Shown: positions 1 to 5,064, counted from the first letter of the stretch. The stretch is DNA of 5,903 bases from Deltaproteobacteria bacterium (GCA_026388445.1 JAPLJU010000049.1:1-5903); one strand, 5' to 3'. Numbers and translations are program-made. Notes: generated by a model not told the origin, from the sequence alone.

Positions 1-76
1 ATTCTTTGAGGACCTGGCAGAGCTCTTTGTTGTCGTCAATCACTAATACCTTGATTTTTTTTGGTTTTTCATCCAT
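1..76 (-). CDS. Response regulator receiver domain, N-terminal fragment (cut by window edge)
   Basis: Reading the minus strand from the ATG at 76-74 gives 25 residues beginning MDEKPKKIKVLVIDDNKELC and running off the window. A short basic lead, a hydrophobic first beta strand (IKVLVID) and then the acidic pair DD is the classic start of a CheY-like receiver domain, where the two aspartates bind Mg2+ near the phosphorylated aspartate. That aspartate and any output domain lie outside the window, so the regulator's type cannot be told. A GGGTAGG stretch (minus strand of 81-87) lies four bases before the ATG and can serve as ribosome binding site. The gene shares its direction with the YihY-like gene upstream, but 315 bases separate them, so co-transcription is uncertain. 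Confidence 0.8.
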   Translation of the reverse strand, partial: MDEKPKKIKVLVIDDNKELCQVLKE

Positions 77-391
77 AAAACCTACCCGTTCGATCTGTTT
101 TTATAGCTTGAAATAGATCCCTGTCGCCTGCCTGAATTCGTCTTCAAAATAAATTAGCAATAAGCATACCAGTCATGGCGGGTATCGGCCGTCCATCTGC
201 CATGAAGGCGGTCTAGACGGGAAAACGCTGCAATTCCGGCATATTCCGCCGGCGGCTGAGACCCATTCTTTTTTGCTGAAGGTGAAGGAGGCCGGAAATT
301 ATCGGTCAGGCAGATCCAGACCCGGCTCCGTGCGGAAAAAAATGACCCGCTTGTGTGATCCTCAAACAGGGCTGCAGGGGCGGAACTTGAA
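77..391. other. Intergenic region without a recognised gene
   Basis: This 315-base stretch lies between the stop of the YihY-like gene and the start of the response regulator. Frames that stay open here extend out of phase into the YihY gene and look like shadows of it. I see no convincing intrinsic terminator with a T-run on the minus strand. A TATAAA-like hexamer (minus strand of 100-105) sits about 25 bases before the regulator's ATG, but there is no good -35 box at a proper distance. Confidence 0.5.
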
Positions 392-1279
392 TTATCTCTG
401 CGGGCTGCCTGTGCTTCCCTGTGCTCCCCCCAAGGGCTCGATGCAGGAGCCGTGGCGGCACGCATAAACCTGGGTAAACACGGCCCCATAGAGGAAGATC
501 TGGGCGGCGAGATTGATCCAGAAAATGAGCACCACGAGCGAACCGGCCGCGCCGTACGTGGAGGCCATATTCTTGCTTCCGAGGTAGAAGCTGATGAGCA
601 TCTGCCCGATGGCGAAGAAAAAGGATGTGGCCGCTGCGCCGACCCATACGTCTCCCCAGGCAATCTTCGCGTCGGGCAGTATTTTGAAGATGAGGGCAAA
701 AAGAGTTGTCATGAGCATGAAGGGGAGAAGGAAGTTGATCAGGACGAAAAGGTATCCAATCCCGGGGATGAGGTCCCCGACCACGGTCCGGACAGCCGTG
801 AGGGCGGTCCCCGCGAAAAGCGAGGCGATGAGAAGGAGGCCGCTCAGAAGCACAACGCCCATGGAGATGAGGCGCTTGCGGATCATGCCCTTGAACCCTT
901 CCTTGCGGGGCTTGATTTTCCATATGCTGTTGAGGGCGTCCTGGAGGGCGCCGAACAATTTCGATGCGCCGAATATCATGGTCGCGAATCCGATGGCGGC
1001 GGCCAGGATGCCGGCTTTTTTATTGGCCGAGCTACTGATCAACCCCTGGATAACGTGGGCGCCGTGCTCTCCCACCATGCTCTGGATGCCCCCGACGAGC
1101 TCGCCATGGGCGGCCTTTTCACCGAAGAAAAGCCCTGCGATGGCGATCATGATGAGGACAAGGGGTGCCATTGAAAAGATGGTGAAGTAGGCGAGGGCCG
1201 CTGCCATTAACGGTGCCCCACCGTCGCGCCATTCCTCGTACGTGTTTTTCAGGAGGAGATAAATATCCTTCGGCTTCAC
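392..1279 (-). CDS. YihY/BrkB family (UPF0761) inner-membrane protein
   Basis: A 295-residue integral membrane protein of the YihY/BrkB family, once called ribonuclease BN in error. Its molecular role is still unsettled. I see about six hydrophobic helices, near residues 27-53, 91-109, 137-160, 176-199, 208-232 and 244-272. Family hallmarks include AAALAYFTIFSMAPL in helix 1, FGALQDALNSIWKI after helix 2, KILPDAKIAWGDVWVGAA, and STYGAAGSLVVLIFW leading into the last helix. I chose the GTG at 1279-1277 because AAAGGAG lies nine bases upstream; the in-frame ATG at 1339 adds 20 residues unlike the family and has no better ribosome binding site. In the last helix the usual GAE-F-T reads GAVFT, so the family's common glutamate is a valine at residue 267. 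The tail after residue 273 is short and Gly/Ser-rich. The gene diverges from the FKBP operon. Confidence 0.9.
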   Translation of the reverse strand: MKPKDIYLLLKNTYEEWRDGGAPLMAAALAYFTIFSMAPLVLIMIAIAGLFFGEKAAHGELVGGIQSMVGEHGAHVIQGLISSSANKKAGILAAAIGFATMIFGASKLFGALQDALNSIWKIKPRKEGFKGMIRKRLISMGVVLLSGLLLIASLFAGTALTAVRTVVGDLIPGIGYLFVLINFLLPFMLMTTLFALIFKILPDAKIAWGDVWVGAAATSFFFAIGQMLISFYLGSKNMASTYGAAGSLVVLIFWINLAAQIFLYGAVFTQVYACRHGSCIEPLGGAQGSTGSPQR

Positions 1280-1540
1280 GGTACATCGCTCCTTTCCATC
1301 ATGTTTCCAAAGGCCCGAAGCGCGGAAATCATATATCAACGTTCAAAAAGATCCTGACCAGATATCTGATGAAGAATGACTGGGCCGCGAGCATTACTAT
1401 TTTGATATCGATGTCCATGTTCACCGTCCCGTAATCAGAGGAGCGGCGTATCCTCTTGCCCGCCATTATTAACATATCAGACAGGGTGGTTCATTAAAAT
1501 TCATGGTTTTTGTCACGTGGCTCCATGGGCTGGACAGCGC

Positions 1541-1569
1541 TTGACTTTGTTCGGCAGGCGTCATAATAT
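1541..1569 (+). promoter_or_regulatory. Candidate sigma70-type promoter for the FKBP operon
   Basis: TTGACT at 1541-1546 matches five of six bases of the -35 consensus. Seventeen bases later comes TAATAT (1564-1569); the overlapping CATAAT (1562-1567) is a better -10 but with a 15-base spacer. Transcription would begin near 1576, leaving a leader of about 145 bases that contains the hairpin at 1647-1680. Confidence 0.5.
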
Positions 1570-1646
1570 GCCCCGAAATCGCCCTTGAAGGGTTCTGGTC
1601 GGAAGGGCGCAATAGGATTGAATCAGTCAAATTTCGTGGTGCAGGG

Positions 1647-1680
1647 AAGGCCACCGCGCTCCGCAGGGTTCGGTGGCCTT
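1647..1680 (+). promoter_or_regulatory. Perfect 10-bp hairpin in the leader of the FKBP gene
   Basis: AAGGCCACCG (1647-1656) and CGGTGGCCTT (1671-1680) form a perfect ten-base-pair stem with a 14-base loop. It lies between the candidate promoter and the ribosome binding site at 1711. Only a broken T-run (TTGATTTGT) follows, so it is at best a weak terminator. An attenuator or an mRNA-stabilising 5' stem are the main options. The stem is seen directly; the role is inference. Confidence 0.6.
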
Positions 1681-1722
1681 GATTTGTAAATGACATGGAC
1701 GTCCGGGCAGGGAGGTGAAACG

Positions 1723-2154
1723 GTGTCAAGAACAGTCAAAGAAGGGGATGCGATAAGCGTGCATTACACAGGTCGGTTGGAGAGCGGCGAGATTTTCGAC
1801 TCTTCTGAGGGACGATCGCCACTGGCCTTCACCGTCGGATCAGGCCAACTGATCAAAGGGTTCGACAATGCCGTTCCCGGGATGGCCGTAGGTGAAAAAA
1901 AGATGGTGACCCTGTTGCCTGCCGATGCCTATGGTGACCGGAAAGACGATCTCTTTGTCGATCTGCGGAAAAAGCACATCCCGGAGGGGATGGACCTTGA
2001 GGTGGGAATGGTCGTCGAGTTGAGTGATGGAGGACAGAATGTGGTTCCTGCTTTTGTGCAGGAGATACACGACGAGTTCGTCAGGATGGATCTCAACCAT
2101 TATCTGGCCGGAAAGGTGCTGGTTTTCGATATTGAAATCGTCAGTATTGTCTGA
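1723..2154 (+). CDS. SlyD-like FKBP-type peptidyl-prolyl cis-trans isomerase
   Basis: A 143-residue cytoplasmic prolyl isomerase and probable folding chaperone of the SlyD/FkpA-like FKBP class. The FKBP fold is recognisable from VHYTGRLESGEIFDSSEG (residues 13-30), LAFTVGSGQLIKGFDNAVPGM (34-54) and VGEKKMVTLLPADAYG (56-71). Residues 72-119 or so form the insert-in-flap domain that SlyD proteins use to hold unfolded chains. The chain then returns to the FKBP domain with the strand around DLNHYLAGKVLVFDIEIV (123-140); the family usually has NHPLAGK, so a tyrosine replaces the proline. There is no His/Cys-rich metal-binding tail as in E. coli SlyD. The GTG at 1723 is preferred over the ATG at 1690 because GGAGGTGA (1711-1718) is correctly spaced before it, and the ATG would add 11 unconserved residues. 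The SEC-C gene follows 87 bases downstream, before the only terminator. Confidence 0.93.
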   Translation: MSRTVKEGDAISVHYTGRLESGEIFDSSEGRSPLAFTVGSGQLIKGFDNAVPGMAVGEKKMVTLLPADAYGDRKDDLFVDLRKKHIPEGMDLEVGMVVELSDGGQNVVPAFVQEIHDEFVRMDLNHYLAGKVLVFDIEIVSIV

Positions 2155-2241
2155 TTCGATGGGCCGGTATTGCGGGGAGACTGAAAACGCGGTCCTGCCG
2201 GGAGCTAATCTTATTTTATCTTTTGGGGAAGTGGTGATCGA

Positions 2242-2403
2242 ATGAAGATACTGGAACGCATACTGGGTGCGGGCAGGGATGATCAGAAGAGGGCGGACCT
2301 GGGCCGCAATGATCTATGCTGGTGCGGAAGCGGCAAGAAATACAAGCGATGTCACCTGGAAAAAGACGAAAGTGACAGGAGAAAGAAAAACGGCATGGTG
2401 TAG
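2242..2403 (+). CDS. SEC-C motif zinc-binding microprotein
   Basis: A complete 53-residue protein. Its centre, GRNDLCWCGSGKKYKRCH (residues 21-38), is a textbook SEC-C motif, the zinc knuckle found at the C-terminus of SecA. C26, C28, C37 and H38 are the expected Zn2+ ligands, and the flanking GRND and SGKKYK are the usual conserved surroundings. In SecA this knuckle contacts SecB and ribosomes; what a free-standing SEC-C peptide does is not established. An amphipathic lead (MKILERILGAG) precedes the knuckle, and a charged tail (EKDESDRRKK) follows it. The ATG at 2242 has GGTGAT just upstream and a GGGGAAG stretch at about 2225. The gene probably shares the FKBP transcript, suggesting a link to handling of nascent chains. 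It is not a SecA fragment left by decay as far as I can see, since start, ribosome site and stop are intact. Confidence 0.85.
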   Translation: MKILERILGAGRDDQKRADLGRNDLCWCGSGKKYKRCHLEKDESDRRKKNGMV

Positions 2404-2469
2404 AGGCAAAGAGGTTCAGGCGCGACCGGGAGCCCTCACTGGCAGATCGCCTCTCCTCAGGACGGAAAA

Positions 2470-2505
2470 GGCTGCAGAAAACAAGCTGTGGCCCTTTTTT
2501 TATTT
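2470..2505 (+). terminator. Intrinsic terminator of the FKBP/SEC-C operon
   Basis: GGCTGCAG (2470-2477) pairs with CTGTGGCC (2486-2493) in an eight-pair stem that includes two G-U pairs, around an eight-base loop. A run of seven T (2495-2501) and ATTT follow at once. It lies 66 bases after the SEC-C stop codon. Confidence 0.75.
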
Positions 2506-2689
2506 GAGGAAGGAAACGGGGTGGAATTTCAGCGAAAAATAGAGGCTCTGTCAACATTTTCCTGGCGAGTACGTTTAGAGGTATCAAAAGGCAAGATGGA
2601 GTCCAGTCTTTAAATATGGTTTACAGACCGCAAACTGCCCTGTGTCGGATGGACGCTTCGCTTCGAATCAGGCCACTGGGGCAGTGTTT

Positions 2690-2716
2690 TTGGCACGGAC
2701 TATGCTGATTTATAAT
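2690..2716 (+). promoter_or_regulatory. Overlapping sigma54-like (-24/-12) and sigma70-like elements
   Basis: TGGCAC at 2691-2696 followed by ATGCT at 2702-2706 puts GG (2692-2693) and GC (2704-2705) exactly ten bases apart, as in the sigma54 consensus TGGCAC-N5-TTGCW, with one mismatch. A perfect TATAAT follows at 2711-2716. Its best -35 is TTGGCA (2690-2695), but the spacer is only 15 bases. Either element would drive the secreted-protein gene at 2793, with a leader of about 75 bases. Which one is used cannot be told from the sequence. Confidence 0.45.
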
Positions 2717-2781
2717 CTGATTTTGAGCAAACCGGGTTGATGACTTCAAATACGGAAATGTAGATGACAGAAAGAAAAATT

Positions 2782-2787
2782 AGGAGG
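2782..2787 (+). promoter_or_regulatory. Strong ribosome binding site of the secreted repeat protein
   Basis: AGGAGG lies five bases before the ATG at 2793, within an A-rich stretch. It fixes the start and suggests strong translation. Confidence 0.85.
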
Positions 2788-2792
2788 GTATC

Positions 2793-3566
2793 ATGCGAAA
2801 AAAACTCGTTATTTTGAGCGCAATTTTTCTGCTGTTTACCGGCTCGATCCCGACTGCTGCCGCCTCAAACGTGGATCTCGGTGTATCGATCGGCAGCGAA
2901 GGCATACGGGGATTCTATCTCGCCGTCAGCAATTACTACAGGGTCCCTGAACGCGAGGTTGTCGTCGTTCGGGAGCGGGGGATTCACTATGATGAGCTTC
3001 CCGTGGCCTTTTTCATCGCAACCCGGGCCCATGTAGCCCCCGGTGTCATCGTGGATCTCCGGCTGGGTGGGATGAGTTGGTGGGACATCTCCGTCCGATA
3101 CGGAATCGGGCCTGAGGTCTATTACGTTCCCACGGCCGTTGTGGTGAAAAATCCGCCCTACGGGAAGGCCTACGGGCATTATAAGAAGCATCCCCGTGAA
3201 CAGTGGAACAGGATTGTCCTGCAAGATGCCGACATCGTAAACATGGTGAACCTCCGGTACGTTTCCGAGCACTATAACGTCCCGACAGAAAGAGTCATGA
3301 AGATGCGGGAGCAGGGGAAAGACTTCGTGACCATCGACAGGACGGCGGAGAAGGAGATGAAGGGGAAAAACCGCTACAAGATGGATGAAGGAAAATACGC
3401 CAAGAAGGGCAAAAAGGAAAGCAAGGACGACAGGAAAAAGGGTAAGAGCAAGGAAGTCTATTCGGACGATCACGGTAGCGGAAAAGACAAATCCAAGAAC
3501 AAGGACTGGAAGAACGAACAAGACAAAGGGGGAAAGGGCAAGGGAAAAAACAAGGACAAGGACTAA
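2793..3566 (+). CDS. Secreted three-repeat protein with lysine-rich C-terminal tail, function unknown
   Basis: A 257-residue exported protein that I do not recognise by name. Residues 1-24 are a clear Sec signal peptide: MRKK, a hydrophobic core, then PTAAA with likely cleavage after A24. Three gap-free copies of a repeat of about 22 residues begin at Y48, R78 and H160. They share V at 51/81/163, R at 60/90/172, G at 63/93/175, an aromatic at 66/96/178, and L or I at 69/99/181, a pattern like V-x8-R-x2-G-x2-[YWF]-x2-[LI]. The first and third copies also share V-P and R-E. From about residue 186 the chain turns into a low-complexity Lys/Asp/Gly/Asn tail ending KGKGKNKDKD, probably disordered and strongly basic. 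Expected location is periplasm, outer surface or medium. The repeats could be a small helical binding module, and the tail could hold nucleic acid, lipopolysaccharide or other anionic polymer; both are inference. Transcription may depend on sigma54. Confidence 0.85.
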   Translation: MRKKLVILSAIFLLFTGSIPTAAASNVDLGVSIGSEGIRGFYLAVSNYYRVPEREVVVVRERGIHYDELPVAFFIATRAHVAPGVIVDLRLGGMSWWDISVRYGIGPEVYYVPTAVVVKNPPYGKAYGHYKKHPREQWNRIVLQDADIVNMVNLRYVSEHYNVPTERVMKMREQGKDFVTIDRTAEKEMKGKNRYKMDEGKYAKKGKKESKDDRKKGKSKEVYSDDHGSGKDKSKNKDWKNEQDKGGKGKGKNKDKD

Positions 3567-3616
3567 CGGGCAACTAATCCGCTTCAGCAGCTTTCCCGAT
3601 TAAAAGAGTGATTCAT

Positions 3617-3648
3617 AAAAGGTCTGGCCGTCTCTGGTCAGCCCTTTT
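3617..3648 (+). terminator. Intrinsic terminator after the secreted repeat protein
   Basis: AAAAGG (3617-3622) and CTGGCC (3624-3629) pair with GGTCAG (3636-3641) and CCTTTT (3643-3648), with a single T/C mismatch between the two blocks and a six-base loop. The T-run continues as ATATTTT. Because the stem's outer arm is A-rich, it could also stop transcripts arriving on the minus strand. Confidence 0.75.
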
Positions 3649-3773
3649 ATATTTTGTTTAAGAAGATTTCTCATGTTACAGACGCTGTCAATGAATGTCC
3701 TGCTGGTGAGTACACCTACAAGTCCGCAACACTCCAGTACAAGGGAACGTAAGGATTTACGGTTGAAAGCATG

Positions 3774-3801
3774 AAAAAGGCAGGGCCGTAAAGACCCTGC
3801 C
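3774..3801 (-). terminator. Minus-strand intrinsic terminator
   Basis: On the minus strand GGCAGGG (3801-3795) pairs perfectly with CCCTGCC (3785-3779) around a nine-base loop, and TTTTT (3778-3774) follows directly. It probably ends the transcript of the lysine-rich microprotein, whose stop codon is about 140 bases upstream. A separate small RNA ending here is an alternative. Confidence 0.7.
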
Positions 3802-3943
3802 TGGTGCCCCACAGTACACATGGGGATAGAAAACTTCGCCTGTGGGTTGAATAAACTTGCCGTTTCCTATAGGCAATGGTTTCGTCTTCCTTGCACTTCA
3901 AACGGGCAAAGCTATTGTACAGATCTCCACACCGCGATTTCTA

Positions 3944-4057
3944 TCAAGGCTTTCTTTTTGGCTGCTTATCAAGCTTATTTTTTGACTTTTGTTTATGTTT
4001 TTCGGCGTGCTGTTTCTGACTCTTTTCCTTATCTTTCTTGCCGCCCTTGTCTCCCAT
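3944..4057 (-). CDS. Lysine-rich microprotein of 37 residues
   Basis: Reading the minus strand from the ATG at 4057-4055 gives a 37-residue protein starting MGDKGGKKDKEKSQKQH and ending KLDKQPKRKP. Sixteen residues are lysine or arginine, there is no hydrophobic segment, and it is surely soluble and very basic. The start is well supported: AAGGAG (minus strand of 4070-4065) lies seven bases before the ATG. The start MGDKG followed by K-rich sequence resembles short lysine-rich proteins that I have seen annotated as hypothetical in other proteobacteria; I cannot name a family or function. It is convergent with the secreted protein whose tail has a similar composition (KGGKGKGKNKDKD). Nucleic-acid or ribosome binding is a guess from charge alone. 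It is shorter than most gene callers accept and could be missed in automated annotation. Confidence 0.7.
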   Translation of the reverse strand: MGDKGGKKDKEKSQKQHAEKHKQKSKNKLDKQPKRKP

Positions 4058-4100
4058 TACGTCTCTCCTTTTCCTGTAGTCCAAAACATCTTCTCGCAGC

Positions 4101-4120
4101 GTGGTTTCTGTTGTAACCAC
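4101..4120 (-). other. Small hairpin in the leader of the lysine-rich microprotein
   Basis: GTGGTT (4101-4106) and AACCAC (4115-4120) form a six-pair stem with an eight-base loop, about 45 bases upstream of the microprotein's start codon. It would lie in its 5' untranslated region if transcription begins further upstream. No role is evident. Confidence 0.4.
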
Positions 4121-4170
4121 ATTATTAATTGTAGTCTTTCACACTTTTCAATATCCGTCAAATTACCGCT

Positions 4171-4189
4171 TTCAGGAAGTTATATGTAA
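4171..4189. repeat. Direct repeat, left copy, flanking the acyltransferase gene
   Basis: TTCAGGAAGTTATATGTAA. It matches the copy at 4976-4994 in 17 of 19 bases, and both differences are C/T transitions. It begins nine bases beyond the acyltransferase stop codon. Weaker likeness continues to the left (GTAGTCTT at 4131 against GTAATCTT at 4936, and ATCCG in both), so the true repeat may be a diverged unit of about 59 bases. Confidence 0.6.
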
Positions 4190-4198
4190 GCGCGCAAG

Positions 4199-4846
4199 TC
4201 AAGTGATCACGCCGGATTGCATGATCTCCTGAAGCCGGTCCCGGTGGCGTTCAAAATCCTCATCGCTCTCCCCGGAGGACAGGTCCAGCATCTGACCGAA
4301 ACGCAGGTTCACTCTCGCAAAGGGCTTCGGAAGTATAAAGCGATCCCAGCTGTTAAAATACCAGGCCCGGTCGGATGTTACGTAGACTGGAACGACGACA
4401 GCCCCGGTGGCTCGGGCCAGACTGACCACCCCCTCCTTGATGACCCCGGCCGGCCCCCTCGGCCCGTCCACGACGTGAGCGGCAAGACCCGAGCGTTTCA
4501 GGTGACCGATCATTTCCTTGAGGGCTCGGCCCCCATCTCGTGAGGAGGATCCCCGTACTGCATGCCAACCGGATTTCTCGGCAATTCCGGCGATGATGTC
4601 ACCGTCTTTGCTCTGGCTGATCATCAGGGCGGGATTATAGGCAGCATAGGTCTTGAAGTGGCGGATGGCCACGAAAAACTGCTGGTGCCAGCCGCACAGT
4701 AGAACCCGGCCGCCATTCTGCATATACTCCAGCCAGGGCTTCTCGTTTTCGACGTGAAGGCGGAAGGTCCAGCTGTAGGCGCGGATGAGGTGATAAAAAG
4801 AGCCTTGAATCATGCCCGTCAGCAAATATCGATATTCTTTCAACAT
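4199..4846 (-). CDS. DUF374 family lysophospholipid acyltransferase-like protein
   Basis: A 215-residue protein of the DUF374 family (PF04028), a branch of the LPLAT acyltransferases thought to transfer an acyl chain to lysophospholipid or a lipid A-like acceptor at the inner face of the cytoplasmic membrane. Family landmarks occur in order: WHQQFF with the putative catalytic H54, ALMISQSKDGDIIAGIAEKSG (residues 73-93), VRGSSSRDGGRAL (97-109), DGPRGPAGVIKEGVVSLARATGA (127-149), and SWDRFILPKPFARVNLRFG (166-184). As is usual for this branch, the HX4D aspartate of PlsC-type enzymes is not present (V59). Length is normal for the family. AGGAGG (minus strand of 4857-4852) lies five bases before the ATG, so the start is secure. 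A promoter sits just upstream and the gene seems to be transcribed alone. It is bracketed by the 19-base direct repeats. Confidence 0.92.
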   Translation of the reverse strand: MLKEYRYLLTGMIQGSFYHLIRAYSWTFRLHVENEKPWLEYMQNGGRVLLCGWHQQFFVAIRHFKTYAAYNPALMISQSKDGDIIAGIAEKSGWHAVRGSSSRDGGRALKEMIGHLKRSGLAAHVVDGPRGPAGVIKEGVVSLARATGAVVVPVYVTSDRAWYFNSWDRFILPKPFARVNLRFGQMLDLSSGESDEDFERHRDRLQEIMQSGVIT

Positions 4847-4866
4847 CGGGGCCTCCTCTCAACGCA

Positions 4867-4894
4867 GATATAATCGGCTAGACGACAGAGTCAA
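4867..4894 (-). promoter_or_regulatory. Candidate promoter of the acyltransferase gene
   Basis: On the minus strand TTGACT (4894-4889, five of six -35 bases) is followed after 16 bases by TATATC (4872-4867). Transcription would start near 4860, leaving a very short leader that still includes the AGGAGG ribosome site. Confidence 0.45.
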
Positions 4895-4975
4895 GATTGG
4901 TTCTGCTTTTTTTCCTGAAATTGTCGATTAACGATTGTAATCTTATATCTCTCGCCAGAATCCGATTTTCTCGAC

Positions 4976-4994
4976 TTCAGGAAGCTATACGTAA
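4976..4994. repeat. Direct repeat, right copy, between the acyltransferase and the broken recombinase
   Basis: TTCAGGAAGCTATACGTAA. It is the partner of 4171-4189, 805 bases away and in the same orientation. It lies about 70 bases downstream of the last stop codon of the recombinase remnant and upstream of the acyltransferase promoter. Confidence 0.6.
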
Positions 4995-5064
4995 CATAAT
5001 CTGTTTTTCTTATAGATCCTGGTTTGTTAGATGCTGTTTACCTTTGCATGATTTTTCCTGTTCA

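Larger units (their letters stand above)
1280..1722. other. Divergent intergenic region
   Basis: This 443-base region separates the minus-strand YihY-like gene from the plus-strand FKBP gene. Its right half carries the FKBP promoter and leader hairpin, listed separately. In its left half I see no gene that I would defend. A 29-codon minus-strand ORF beginning near position 1417 is hydrophobic but lacks a good ribosome binding site. I found no clear promoter for the YihY-like gene. Confidence 0.5.
2404..2792. other. Intergenic region between two plus-strand units
   Basis: This 389-base gap holds the terminator of the FKBP/SEC-C operon at its left, a long-loop inverted repeat (2634-2640 with 2679-2685), and overlapping promoter elements (2690-2716) for the next gene. 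I see no further gene in it. The stretch 2506-2630 shows no structure I can name. Confidence 0.5.
3567..3943. other. Convergent intergenic region with terminators and hairpins
   Basis: This 377-base, rather AT-rich gap lies between the stop codons of two converging genes. It contains a terminator for the secreted protein (3617-3648), a minus-strand terminator (3774-3801) and two further hairpins on the minus-strand transcript (3807-3825 and 3857-3876). Minus-strand frames open across 3600-3901 overlap these terminators and have no family resemblance, so I do not call a gene. Confidence 0.55.

Noticed and set aside
154..923. Minus-strand frames of 181 and 205 codons overlapping the YihY-like gene
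   Set aside because: Both are out of phase with the recognised gene and rich in Arg, Pro and Ser, as expected for shadow frames.
452..1190. Long plus-strand frames (240 and 198 codons) opposite the YihY-like gene
   Set aside because: Their translations are charged and repetitive without family likeness, and they mirror the minus-strand coding region whose motifs are clear.
1328..1417. A 29-codon hydrophobic minus-strand ORF upstream of the YihY-like gene
   Set aside because: It has only a weak GGTGA before the start and nothing that distinguishes it from chance.
2024..2245. Plus-strand frame ending in an ATGA overlap with the SEC-C start
   Set aside because: It overlaps the FKBP gene in another frame and has no recognisable content; the SEC-C gene has its own ribosome site.
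2267..2542. A 91-codon plus-strand frame over the SEC-C gene
   Set aside because: It is out of phase with the SEC-C motif and runs through the intrinsic terminator at 2470-2505.
3600..3901. Minus-strand frames of 61 and 73 codons between the convergent genes
   Set aside because: They run through two terminators and contain no known motif; one also needs a TTG start without a ribosome site.
3840..3910. A c-di-GMP or other riboswitch on the minus strand (stretches like GAAACC and GGAAACGGCAA)
   Set aside because: The conserved blocks and pairing pattern of the riboswitch classes I know are not present in order.
4171..4994. Integron gene cassette (single ORF between repeats beside a tyrosine recombinase)
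   Set aside because: No GTTRRRY/RYYYAAC core pairs are visible at the repeat positions, and the recombinase lacks the extra segment typical of IntI between the second and third catalytic patches.
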